From: Aedoeadaptatus ivorii
GTDB taxonomy: Bacteria > Bacillota > Clostridia > Tissierellales > Peptoniphilaceae
Direction of reading: 5' to 3'
Assembly (NCBI RefSeq): GCF_030815095.1
Contig: NZ_JAUSWF010000003.1
Location: forward strand, 1-64,000
DNA length: 64,000 nt
Both the position numbers and the translations under genes were made by a program. Shown piece by piece: positions 27,471 through 36,145 of this stretch. Below the pieces are notes generated by a model that worked only from the letters and a program-made list of their open reading frames with translations, made no database searches and was not told the DNA's origin. Position 1 is the stretch's first letter; every line of letters begins with the position of its first letter.

Positions 27471-28193
27471 TTACAGAACTTTTTCTAAAAACGCACGGGT
27501 TCGCGCTTCCTTGGGATTCCCGAAGACCGATTCGGGGGGACCCTCTTCCACCAATAGGCCGTCGTCCATAAAGAGGATGCGGTCCCCCACGCGACGGGCA
27601 AAGCCCATTTCGTGGGTGACGACCACCATGGTCATCCCCTCGGCCGCCAAAGACTGCATGACGTCGAGCACCTCCCCGACCATCTCGGGGTCCAGTGCCG
27701 AGGTGGGCTCGTCGAAGAGCATGACCTTGGGCTCCATGGCGAGGGCGCGTACGATGGCGATCCGCTGCTTTTGCCCGCCCGACAGCTGCGAAGGATAGCT
27801 GTCCTTCTTCTCTTTCAGCCCGACGCGCTCGAGGAGCCGAAGCGCCTTCGCCTCGGCCTCCCCTTTTTCCAATCCCTTCACGAGAATCGGCGCCAGGGTG
27901 ATATTTTCGAGCACCGTCTTGTGGGGAAAGAGATTAAAGGACTGAAACACCATGCCCATTTCCTCGCGAATTTTTTCGATAGAGGTCTCGGGTTTGTTGA
28001 TGTCCACACCTTCGAAGCGCACCTCGCCGGAGGTTGCTTCTTCCAATCGATTCAGACAGCGCAAAAAGGTAGACTTCCCGGAACCCGAAGGTCCGATCAC
28101 GACGACCACTTCGCCCTCTTGGATCTCTGCATCGATCCCCTTTAAGACCTCGTGGTCGCCGAAACTTTTCTTCAAATTATGCACGTGAATCAC
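27471..28193 (-). CDS. Polar amino-acid ABC transporter ATPase (GlnQ-like)
   Basis: 240 residues. Walker A GPSGSGKS (33-40), Q-loop region GMVFQSFNLFPH, signature LSGGQKQR, Walker B VMLFDEPTSALDPE, switch histidine in VTHEMGFAR. This pattern is that of the PAAT family (glutamine, cystine, arginine and similar). It overlaps the permease gene by 17 bases. Substrate not determined. Confidence 0.93.
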   Translation of the reverse strand: MIHVHNLKKSFGDHEVLKGIDAEIQEGEVVVVIGPSGSGKSTFLRCLNRLEEATSGEVRFEGVDINKPETSIEKIREEMGMVFQSFNLFPHKTVLENITLAPILVKGLEKGEAEAKALRLLERVGLKEKKDSYPSQLSGGQKQRIAIVRALAMEPKVMLFDEPTSALDPEMVGEVLDVMQSLAAEGMTMVVVTHEMGFARRVGDRILFMDDGLLVEEGPPESVFGNPKEARTRAFLEKVL

Positions 28194-28866
28194 TGTTCGC
28201 CATCCTCCTTTCTGCGATGCCCAAGAGCTTAGACAAGCTGAATACCAATACGAAATAGATCAGCGCGGCGGTGATATAGGGCATAAAGGGCAAATAGGTC
28301 GCCCCCGCTACCACCTTCGCTTCGAACATAATGTCTTCGATGCCGACAAAGGCGACAATGGCAGATTCCTTGATCAGGGTGACGAATTCGTTGCCCAGTG
28401 CCGGAAGTACGGTCTTTACCGCCTGGGGCAGAATAATATGCCGCATGGTCTGTTTCTTCGTCATGCCGAGAGACGCTGCCGCTTCGCCTTGGCCGCGGTC
28501 GACGGCGTTGATGCCGCCTCGAATAATCTCCGATACATAGGCCGAGGAGTTCATGCAGATGGCGAACATCGACAGCACAAAGGGATTTTTCAGCGACCCG
28601 TAGGTTTCGGGAATGATGGCCGCAAAGCCGTAATAGGCGATCAACACCTGTACCAATAGCGGCGTGCCGCGAAAAACTTCCACATAGGCCTTGGCGAGCC
28701 ATTCGAGGGGTTTGATGCGCGACCGGCGCATTAAGGCGATCAAGAGTCCCAGTACGAAGCCGATCAGTACCCCAAAAAACGAAATCTTCAGCGTGACGAG
28801 CATCCCGCTCAAATACGTCGGTCCCCACTTTCCGAGGAAAGCGAACCACGACTGCAATACATTCAT
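28177..28866 (-). CDS. Polar amino-acid ABC transporter permease
   Basis: 229 residues with about five membrane helices and the coupling (EAA) motif GEAAASLGMTKKQTMRHIILPQA. Typical HisM/GlnP-type subunit; a homodimer would form the pore. AGGAGGATTT precedes the start. Confidence 0.92.
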   Translation of the reverse strand: MNVLQSWFAFLGKWGPTYLSGMLVTLKISFFGVLIGFVLGLLIALMRRSRIKPLEWLAKAYVEVFRGTPLLVQVLIAYYGFAAIIPETYGSLKNPFVLSMFAICMNSSAYVSEIIRGGINAVDRGQGEAAASLGMTKKQTMRHIILPQAVKTVLPALGNEFVTLIKESAIVAFVGIEDIMFEAKVVAGATYLPFMPYITAALIYFVLVFSLSKLLGIAERRMANSDSRA

Positions 28867-28894
28867 AAATCCTCCTTCGCGATCTTCCGCGATC

Positions 28895-28927
28895 GAAAAA
28901 ACTGTTTCCCGAGGAAACAGTTTTTTT
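28895..28927 (-). terminator. Intra-operon terminator after the binding-protein gene
   Basis: Minus-strand hairpin with stem AAACTGTTTCC / GGAAACAGTTT and a short T-run between the binding-protein and permease genes. Such leaky terminators let the binding protein be made in excess over the membrane parts. Confidence 0.75.
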
Positions 28928-28929
28928 AC

Positions 28930-29838
28930 TTATTCCGCCGCGGGCGCCTCTTCCCCTGCCCCTTCGGCTTCTGCCCCTTCCGCTCCGGCGGATTCGGAGG
29001 CGAGTTGTTCGTATTCCACGATCCATTTTTCGATCTGTCCGTCGTCGATCAGTTTTTTCAACTCTTGGTTAAAATATGCCGTAAGCGCCTTGTTGTCTTT
29101 GTTCAGGGCGATACATACGCCGGGTTCGTCGGGGATGTCGATCTTTTTGCTGACGAGTTCGGGATTTTGCTGTGCATACTGTGCGCCGGAGCTTCTGGAG
29201 ATGACCAGGCCGTCTGCGGTGCCGTTTTTCACTTCCAATACGAGATTGTTCAAGCGAGAGAGGCTGAGCAGTTCCACGTCTTTGGGGAAGTTTTCCTTGA
29301 TGGTGGTCTCTTGCACGGAGCCGGTTTGGGCGCCGACTTTCTTTCCGGCAAAATCTTCCATGCCGTTGTATTGATCGGCGACGTCTTTTTTGACGAGGAT
29401 GACCTGATTGTTTTCGTAGTAGGGAATGGTAAAGCTGACGGCATTTCTACGCTCCGGCGTCGCGGAAAGACCGGCAATTCCGATGTCCGCCTGCCCGGTG
29501 GAAATACTGGGAATGATGCCTTCAAAGTCTAAGTCCTTGACGGTGAGCTTTACGCCCATGGAATCGGCGAGCGCCTTGGCGATTTCGATGTCGAATCCGA
29601 CGATTTCATCCTTGCCGTCTTTCAACAAATGCCATTCGTAGGGAGGATAGTCGGCGCTGGTGGCGAGGACCAACTCGCCTTTTTCCTTGATTTTTTCTAC
29701 CGCCGCATCCATTTCTTCCTGCGTGGCTTCTGCCGGGGCGTCGTCATTGGCCGCGGGCGTGTCGCCGCCGCCGGAACATCCTGCCAGTACAAAGGTAAGT
29801 AGCAATGCCAAAATCGTAAATAAAGATGTCTTTTTCAT
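28930..29838 (-). CDS. Amino-acid ABC transporter substrate-binding lipoprotein
   Basis: 302 residues. Lipoprotein signal with lipobox LAGC (Cys20) and a Gly-rich linker. The SBP type 3 domain spans about 50-275 (LVLATSADYPPYEW, IVGFDIEIAKALADSMGVKL, DIGIAGLSATPERRNAVSFT). The tail is Ala/Glu-rich low complexity (about 280-302). It captures the amino acid for the permease/ATPase encoded next. First gene of the operon. Confidence 0.94.
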   Translation of the reverse strand: MKKTSLFTILALLLTFVLAGCSGGGDTPAANDDAPAEATQEEMDAAVEKIKEKGELVLATSADYPPYEWHLLKDGKDEIVGFDIEIAKALADSMGVKLTVKDLDFEGIIPSISTGQADIGIAGLSATPERRNAVSFTIPYYENNQVILVKKDVADQYNGMEDFAGKKVGAQTGSVQETTIKENFPKDVELLSLSRLNNLVLEVKNGTADGLVISRSSGAQYAQQNPELVSKKIDIPDEPGVCIALNKDNKALTAYFNQELKKLIDDGQIEKWIVEYEQLASESAGAEGAEAEGAGEEAPAAE

Positions 29839-30008
29839 AATAATCCTTTCTTGAATACCCGAATTTTCTATGTGATCGCTATGCCGATCGTCGTCTCTTG
29901 GAGCCGGAATTCGCCGGTCGATCCGAACGACGGTAAAATTTCCGTTTGCTCTCTATTATACTGAAAGTATTCAAGATTAAGGCCTCCCTTCCGTTTATCT
30001 TTTTTGAG
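29839..30008 (-). promoter_or_regulatory. Long 5' leader of the amino-acid transporter operon
   Basis: About 160 bases lie between the upstream promoter and the gene start. The minus-strand RNA can pair CGTCGT with ACGACG around an inner CCGG/CCGG stem (about 29890-29933). A second TATAAT (29955-29960) lies inside the leader and may be an alternative promoter. I recognise no known riboswitch (no T-box, SAM, glycine or lysine motif). Confidence 0.3.
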
Positions 30009-30037
30009 ATTATACTATACCGCGCTACAATCCTCAA
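30009..30037 (-). promoter_or_regulatory. Promoter of the amino-acid transporter operon
   Basis: TTGAGG (30032-30037), 17-base spacer, TATAAT (30009-30014) on the minus strand, just behind the uvrA terminator. Confidence 0.6.
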
Positions 30038-30049
30038 GAAAGGACAAAC

Positions 30050-30088
30050 AAAAATGAGAAACGTCGTTTCCGACGTTTCTCATTTTTT
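30050..30088 (-). terminator. Terminator of uvrBA
   Basis: 15 bp stem AATGAGAAACGTCG / CGACGTTTCTCATT with a 4-base loop; T-run on both strands. It begins at the uvrA stop. Confidence 0.92.
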
Positions 30089-32912
30089 ATTCCAATACGG
30101 GTTTCAAAAACTGTCCCGTATAGCTTTCTTTGACTTGAACGATCTCCTCGGGACGACCCGTGGCGACGATGCGCCCGCCCCCGTCTCCGCCGTCGGGACC
30201 CAGGTCGATAATGTGGTCTGCGACTTTGATGACGTCGAGATTGTGCTCGATCACCACCACGGTATTGCCCTTGTCCGCAAGGCGCGACAGGACGTCTACG
30301 AGCTTGCGGATGTCCTCGGTATGCAAACCCGTCGTGGGTTCGTCGAGGATATAGAGGGTTCTGCCGGTGCCCCGCTTCGAGAGTTCGGTGGCGAGCTTGA
30401 TCCGCTGCGCCTCCCCACCCGAAAGCTGGGTGGAGGGCTGGCCCAGGGTGATGTATCCGAGCCCCACATCGCGAAGTGTCTCGATCTTTCTTAGAATGCG
30501 CGGATGGTTGGCGAAGAAATCCACCGCCTCCTCTACGGTCATATCGAGAATATCGGCGATGTTTTTGCCCTTAAAGCGCACCTGCAGCGTCTCCCGATTG
30601 TATCGCTTTCCGCCGCAGACTTCGCAGGGCACGTATACGTCGGGCAGAAAGTGCATCTCTACCTTGAGAATCCCGTCGCCCTTACACGCCTCGCAGCGAC
30701 CGCCCTTTACATTAAAGGAAAAGCGGCCCTTCTCGTAGCCGCGCACCTTGGCCTCGTTGGTCGAGGCGAAGACGTCGCGAATATGATCGAATACGCCGGT
30801 ATAGGTCGCCGGGTTGGAGCGGGGCGTCCTGCCGATGGGGCTCTGGTCGATGGAGACGATTTTGTCCACGTATTCGAGCCCTTCCACCTTCTTGTATTTG
30901 CCGGGACGCACCTTGCTCTTGTTCACCTGTTGGGCGACGACCTTTTTTAGGATCTCGTTGACGAGCGAACTCTTGCCCGAGCCGGATACCCCGGTGACGC
31001 AGATAAACTGCCCCAGGGGAAATTCCACATCGATCCCCTTTAGATTGTTCTCCGCCGCGCCGTAAATGCGGATGCGCTCATCGGTATAGGGCCGGCGGGA
31101 AGGCGGCACGGGAATCTTCTTTCTGCCCGAAAGATACTGCCCGGTGATGGAATCTTCCACCTGCATAATCTCTTCGACATTGCCCTGGGCGACGATATAT
31201 CCGCCGTGCACCCCGGCGCCGGGCCCGATGTCCAAGATTTCGTCGGCTTCGCGCATGGTGTCCTCGTCGTGTTCGACGACGATCAGGGTATTGCCGATAT
31301 CCGTCAGATTGCGCAGGGAACGCAGCAACATGGCATTGTCCTTCTGGTGCAAGCCGATGGACGGTTCGTCTAAGACATAGGTTACCCCCACCAGGGCGGA
31401 GCCGATTTGGGTGGCAAGCCGGATTCGCTGCGATTCGCCGCCGGACAGCGTTCCCGCCATCCGCGCGAGCGTCAAATATCCCAGCCCCACCTGAATCAAA
31501 AAGGACAGCCGCTCCCGAATTTCTTTGAGCACCTGATCCGCGATCTTCTTTTCCGTTTCAGAAAACTCCAGATTGTCGAAAAAGTCGATGGCATCCGACA
31601 CCGGAAGAAGCGTCGCCTCGTAGATGTTTTTGCCGCCGAGCTTAAAGACCAAAGATTCCATCTTGAGCCGCGCGCCGTGACATTCGGGGCAGGGAATGTC
31701 CGAGAGGAAGGGTTCGATCCGCTCCATGGCGCTGTCGCTGTGGCTCTCGCGATAGCGGCGGTCCAGATTGGCGAGAATGCCCTCAAAGTGGCCGGAATAC
31801 TTCTTCTTTCCGCTAAAGTACGAATCGAATGTAAAGTTCAGCGGTTTTTTTGTGCCGTATAACAGCTCGTCGAGGAACGCTTTCGGCGCTTCTTTGATCG
31901 GCGCCTTGGTCGAAAAATCATAGCGCTTCGCCAGTTGATTGATGATTTCCTTATAGTAGGTGCCGTCGGTGGTGGAATAGGCGGAAATCGCACCTTCGTC
32001 GATGGAAAGATCCTTGTTGGGGATCACAAAATCCGGATCCGCCCGGCGGCTGCTGCCCAATCCGTTGCAGACGGGGCAGGCGCCCATGGGCGTATTAAAG
32101 GAAAAGGAGCGCGGCGTCGCCGGTTCAATGGCGATGTCGTGGTCGGGACAGGTGTAGTCGGTGGAATACAGCTTGTAATTGCCGTCCAATGTGTCGACGA
32201 TCACCGTAGAACCCGATACTTCGAGCGCCGTCTCTATGCTGTCGGCGAGGCGGCTCTCGATGCCCTCGCGGACGATGATTCGGTCTACGACCACCAAAAT
32301 ATCGTGGATTTTGTTTTTCTCGAGCTCGATCTCTTCGTCGGCCTCGTGCATTTCGTCGTCGATCAATACGCGCAGAAATCCTTCTTTTCGGATGCGCTCC
32401 AGCACCTTTTTGTGCTGCCCCTTCTTCTGCCGAATGACGGGAGCGAGGAGCTGAAAGCGGCTCCCCTCTTCCATTTCCATAATGCGGTCTACGATTTGGT
32501 CCTCCGCATACGCCTCGATCTTTTTGCCACAGATCGGGCAGTACGGCTTCGCCACGCGAGCGTAAAGCAAGCGGATATAGTCGTAGATTTCGGTGACCGT
32601 CCCCACGGTAGAACGCGGGTTTCGGGAGGTGGTTTTCTGGTCGATGGCGATGGCCGGGCTCATGCCCTCTATAAATTCCACATCGGGCTTGTCCATCTGC
32701 CCCAAAAACTGGCGGGCATAGGACGAAAGGCTCTCCACATAGCGACGCTGTCCTTCGGCATAAATGGTATCGAAGGCGAGGGAGCTCTTCCCCGATCCCG
32801 ATAGACCCGTAATGACGGTCATTTTGTTTCTCGGAATCCGAACGTCGAGATTCTTCAAATTGTGTTGGCGCGCGCCGTGTATATGAATGGCTTGTTCCAG
32901 GGTTTTATTCAT
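30087..32912 (-). CDS. uvrA: Excinuclease ABC subunit A
   Basis: 941 residues, full length. Two ABC ATPase halves: Walker A GLSGSGKSS (about 35-43) and GVSGSGKSS (about 640-648), signature LSGGE in each. Two zinc modules (CPVC... near 280; CEACKGDG...CEVCGGKR near 740-765). With UvrB it finds bulky DNA damage for nucleotide excision repair. It overlaps the uvrB stop by 8 bases. uvrC is not in the window. Confidence 0.97.
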   Translation of the reverse strand: MNKTLEQAIHIHGARQHNLKNLDVRIPRNKMTVITGLSGSGKSSLAFDTIYAEGQRRYVESLSSYARQFLGQMDKPDVEFIEGMSPAIAIDQKTTSRNPRSTVGTVTEIYDYIRLLYARVAKPYCPICGKKIEAYAEDQIVDRIMEMEEGSRFQLLAPVIRQKKGQHKKVLERIRKEGFLRVLIDDEMHEADEEIELEKNKIHDILVVVDRIIVREGIESRLADSIETALEVSGSTVIVDTLDGNYKLYSTDYTCPDHDIAIEPATPRSFSFNTPMGACPVCNGLGSSRRADPDFVIPNKDLSIDEGAISAYSTTDGTYYKEIINQLAKRYDFSTKAPIKEAPKAFLDELLYGTKKPLNFTFDSYFSGKKKYSGHFEGILANLDRRYRESHSDSAMERIEPFLSDIPCPECHGARLKMESLVFKLGGKNIYEATLLPVSDAIDFFDNLEFSETEKKIADQVLKEIRERLSFLIQVGLGYLTLARMAGTLSGGESQRIRLATQIGSALVGVTYVLDEPSIGLHQKDNAMLLRSLRNLTDIGNTLIVVEHDEDTMREADEILDIGPGAGVHGGYIVAQGNVEEIMQVEDSITGQYLSGRKKIPVPPSRRPYTDERIRIYGAAENNLKGIDVEFPLGQFICVTGVSGSGKSSLVNEILKKVVAQQVNKSKVRPGKYKKVEGLEYVDKIVSIDQSPIGRTPRSNPATYTGVFDHIRDVFASTNEAKVRGYEKGRFSFNVKGGRCEACKGDGILKVEMHFLPDVYVPCEVCGGKRYNRETLQVRFKGKNIADILDMTVEEAVDFFANHPRILRKIETLRDVGLGYITLGQPSTQLSGGEAQRIKLATELSKRGTGRTLYILDEPTTGLHTEDIRKLVDVLSRLADKGNTVVVIEHNLDVIKVADHIIDLGPDGGDGGGRIVATGRPEEIVQVKESYTGQFLKPVLE

Positions 32913-34884
32913 TCGTTTCCTTTCCCAAATACTGTGCTTGTAGCGAACGTATCTGATCGCGAATATCCGCCGCCCGCTCGAAATCCAAAGATTCCGCCGC
33001 CTTAAACATTTCCGTCTCGAGGTTTTTCAACATGACTTCGACTTCTTCGGCGCTGAATTCCTCTTCAAAGGCGACGGTTTCTTCGGCCGCCACGGTGTTT
33101 TCGATAATATCGCGTATGCCCTTTTCGACGGATTTGGGGGTAATGTGATGGGCTTTATTATACGCCATCTGAATGCCCCGCCGCCGCTCTGTCTCATCGA
33201 TGGTCCGCTGCATAGAGCCGGTGATCGTATCGGCATACATAATAACGTGGCCGTCGACATTTCGCGCGGCCCGCCCTGCCGTCTGAATCAAGGAGGTGTC
33301 GGAGCGGAGGAAGCCCTCTTTGTCCGCATCCAAAATCGCCACCAAGCCCACCTCGGGAATGTCCAAACCTTCCCGCAGGAGGTTGATGCCGACCAGCACG
33401 TCGTAGACGCCCAGACGCAGATCGCGGATGATTTCCATGCGCTCGATAGTCTTCACATCGGAGTGGAGATAGGCGACCTTCAGCCCGATCTCCTTAAAAT
33501 AGGCGGACAGATCCTCCGCCATCCGCTTGGTGAGCGTCGTCACCAAAACCCGCATGCCCTTTTCGATCCGCTTGTAGATCTGATCGGTAAGGTGGTCGAT
33601 TTGGTTTTTCGTCGGCACGACTTCGATGGCGGGATCCACTAGGCCCGTGGGGCGGATGATCTGTTCCACCCGCTGCTCTTCGTGCTCCTCTTCGTAGGGA
33701 CCGGGAGTGGCAGAGACATAGATCACCTGATTCTGAAGCGCCTCGAACTCCTCGAAGCGCAGGGGCCGGTTGTCCAGGGCGGAGGGCAGGCGGAACCCGT
33801 ACTCCACCAGGGTCTCTTTGCGTGCCCTGTCGCCGTTGAACATGCCGCGGATTTGTGGCACCGTGGCGTGGGATTCGTCGATGATAGTAAGAAAATCGTC
33901 AGGGAAGTAGTCGATCAAGGTATAGGGACGGCTGCCCGCTTCTCTGCCGCTCAAGTGGCGGGTATAGTTTTCGATGCCGGAGCAGAATCCCATCTCCTCC
34001 AGCATCTCGATGTCGTAATTGGTGCGCTGCTCCAGGCGCTGCGCCTCGAGCAACTTTTCCTGATCGCGCAGGACATAGAGGCGCTCCTCTAATTCCTCGC
34101 GAATGGTCTGTACCGCCCGCTGTACCTTTTCCGGTCGAGTGGCAAAGTGCGACGCCGGAAAAATCGACACGTGATTTCGATAGCTCTCCACATGGCCGGT
34201 TACGGCGTCGATCTCGGCAATGCGGTCGATCTCGTCGCCGAAAAACTCGACCCGAATCGTCTTTTCGGCACTCCCCGCGGGGAAGATCTCGAGCACATCG
34301 CCCCGTGCGCGGAAGGTGCCGCGGCTAAAGTCGATGTCGTTTCTGACGTATTGGATGTCGACGAGCTTGCTCATCAGCTCGTTGCGGTCCCAAACCATGC
34401 CGGGCCGCAGGCTGACCACCAGATTCTTGTAGTCGATGGGGTCTCCCAAGCCGTAGATACAGCTGACCGAAGCGACGATAATAACGTCCTTGCGCTCGAA
34501 CAACGCCATGGTGGCGGAGTGGCGGAGCTTGTCGATCTCGTCGTTGATGCTGGCGTCTTTTGCGATAAAGGTATCGGTGCCCGGCACATAGGCCTCGGGT
34601 TGGTAATAGTCGTAGTAGCTGACAAAGTATTCGACGGCGTTTTCGGGAAAAAATTCCCGAAATTCCGATGCCAGCTGGTAGGCGAGGGTTTTGTTGTGGG
34701 CAATGACCAGCGTGGGCTTTTGCACCTTTTCGATCACATTTGCCATCGTAAAGGTCTTCCCGCTTCCCGTTACCCCCAAGAGGGTCTGGTGTTTCATATT
34801 CTCGTCGAGACCCTTCGCCAATGCGTCGATCGCCTCCGGCTGGTCGCCCGTAGGCCGGTACTTCGAATGTATTTTAAAATCCAT
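32905..34884 (-). CDS. uvrB: Excinuclease ABC subunit B
   Basis: 659 residues. Walker A GVTGSGKTFTMANV (about 38-51), beta-hairpin region (YYDYYQPEAYVP), helicase motifs (DESH-type IIDESHATVPQ; TAGRAARN) and the C-terminal UVR domain (about 615-650) that binds UvrC/UvrA. AGGAGG lies 4-5 bases before the start. It follows the terminator of the protease gene. Confidence 0.97.
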   Translation of the reverse strand: MDFKIHSKYRPTGDQPEAIDALAKGLDENMKHQTLLGVTGSGKTFTMANVIEKVQKPTLVIAHNKTLAYQLASEFREFFPENAVEYFVSYYDYYQPEAYVPGTDTFIAKDASINDEIDKLRHSATMALFERKDVIIVASVSCIYGLGDPIDYKNLVVSLRPGMVWDRNELMSKLVDIQYVRNDIDFSRGTFRARGDVLEIFPAGSAEKTIRVEFFGDEIDRIAEIDAVTGHVESYRNHVSIFPASHFATRPEKVQRAVQTIREELEERLYVLRDQEKLLEAQRLEQRTNYDIEMLEEMGFCSGIENYTRHLSGREAGSRPYTLIDYFPDDFLTIIDESHATVPQIRGMFNGDRARKETLVEYGFRLPSALDNRPLRFEEFEALQNQVIYVSATPGPYEEEHEEQRVEQIIRPTGLVDPAIEVVPTKNQIDHLTDQIYKRIEKGMRVLVTTLTKRMAEDLSAYFKEIGLKVAYLHSDVKTIERMEIIRDLRLGVYDVLVGINLLREGLDIPEVGLVAILDADKEGFLRSDTSLIQTAGRAARNVDGHVIMYADTITGSMQRTIDETERRRGIQMAYNKAHHITPKSVEKGIRDIIENTVAAEETVAFEEEFSAEEVEVMLKNLETEMFKAAESLDFERAADIRDQIRSLQAQYLGKETNE

Positions 34885-34901
34885 TGCGACCTCCTGCGTT
34901 C

Positions 34902-34930
34902 AAAAAAGCGATCTTAACGATCGCTTTTTT
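34902..34930 (-). terminator. Terminator of the S41 protease gene, stop codon in loop
   Basis: 11-12 bp stem AAAAAGCGATC / GATCGCTTTTT with the protease stop TAA (34914-34916) in the loop. It separates ftsE-...-protease from uvrBA. Confidence 0.9.
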
Positions 34931-36083
34931 CTATGATTTCTATCGCCTTTTGTAATTGCGTATCTTGCTCTTTATATTCCGGACCGATGCCGGTCACCTC
35001 TTTCGGCAACGCGACTTTTACGTCCGGTTCGATTCCCTTGTCCTGTATATTTACCCCCGAAGGCGTAAAATATTCACTCGTGGTCAGCTTGAGGCCGCCC
35101 CCGCCCGGCAAGGGCAATAGGGACTGCACGACCCCCTTGCCGAAGGTCTTCTCGCCGACCAACGTCCCCGCCTTGTGGTCCTTGATCGCACCCGATACGA
35201 TCTCCGATGCGGAAGCACTGCCGCCGTTTGCGAGCACCGCCAGGGGCTTTTCCCATCTGTCGGCGTCGGAGGCGTAGTGAAAGACTTCTTTTCCCCGGTT
35301 GTCCTTGGCGCTTACGATGTCGCCCTCTCCCAAGAGCAGATCGCTAACGCCCACGGCTGCTTCCAATATGCCGCCCGGATTGCCCCGAAGGTCGAGAATC
35401 AGTCCCTTCTTTCCGTCTGTCTTCGCCCGATTCAGCGCGGCTTCAAAATCCGCCAGGGTGTCGTCTTCGAATTGGGTGAGTCCGATATAGGCGATGTCGC
35501 CCAAATCGGCGGTGATCACCGATTCCATGCGGATCTCGTCGCGCTTCACCTCGACTTCTTTGAGCTCACCACCGTCTTTGGGGAGGATGCCCAGTTTTAC
35601 CGTGGTGCCCTTATCCCCCTTGATGTGCTTTACCGCCTCTTCCAAGTCCTCCGCCGTATAGTCGATGCCGTTGACCGATACGATTTTATCTCCCGACTGG
35701 ATGCCCGCGGCTTCTGCCGGGGAGCCCTTGATGGGAGCGATGACAGTGATCATCTTGGAATTGGCGTCGGCGCCGATTTGTACGCCGATGCCGAAGAATT
35801 CGCCGGTGGTCGCTTCGACGAAACTGTTGTATTCTTCTTCGGTAAAATACTCGCTATACGGATCGTTCAGCGCCTCTACGGTTCCCTTTCGGCGTCCGAT
35901 TTCGAAGTCTTCGTCGGAAATCTCCTTGGCCCGGAGGTAGTTTTTTTTCAAAAAACGCTCCAGCGCCCGCGTGGTCATCACTTCTTTTACATCGCCCGTG
36001 ACGAACTGAACGGAGGCGAAAGCGGTGGCGATATTGCTCACCGCCAGCAACAGGACAAACAGGATGACAGTTCTCTTCTTCAT
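34914..36083 (-). CDS. S41 family carboxy-terminal processing protease (CtpA-like)
   Basis: 389 residues. N-terminal signal anchor (about 5-25), PDZ domain (about 95-175; GIGVQIGADANSKMITVIAPIKGSPAEAAG) and the S41 catalytic domain. The Ser of GGSASASEIVSG and the Lys of GEKTFGKG form the catalytic dyad. The place behind ftsEX and an M23 hydrolase gene resembles the CtpA/B genes of other Gram-positives, which trim secreted or wall-associated proteins. Confidence 0.93.
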   Translation of the reverse strand: MKKRTVILFVLLLAVSNIATAFASVQFVTGDVKEVMTTRALERFLKKNYLRAKEISDEDFEIGRRKGTVEALNDPYSEYFTEEEYNSFVEATTGEFFGIGVQIGADANSKMITVIAPIKGSPAEAAGIQSGDKIVSVNGIDYTAEDLEEAVKHIKGDKGTTVKLGILPKDGGELKEVEVKRDEIRMESVITADLGDIAYIGLTQFEDDTLADFEAALNRAKTDGKKGLILDLRGNPGGILEAAVGVSDLLLGEGDIVSAKDNRGKEVFHYASDADRWEKPLAVLANGGSASASEIVSGAIKDHKAGTLVGEKTFGKGVVQSLLPLPGGGGLKLTTSEYFTPSGVNIQDKGIEPDVKVALPKEVTGIGPEYKEQDTQLQKAIEIIEKSDR

Positions 36084-36097
36084 TTTTGCTCCTATGG

Positions 36098-36127
36098 AAA
36101 TAAGGAACCTCCGCGCGAAGGTTCCTT
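36098..36127 (-). terminator. Hairpin between M23 and S41 genes
   Basis: Inverted repeat ATAAGGAACCT / AGGTTCCTTAT behind the M23 stop. The T-run is poor (TTTCC), so it may act as an mRNA-stabilising hairpin or weak terminator rather than a full stop. Confidence 0.5.
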
Positions 36128-36145
36128 ATCGATTCAACTCGTTAT

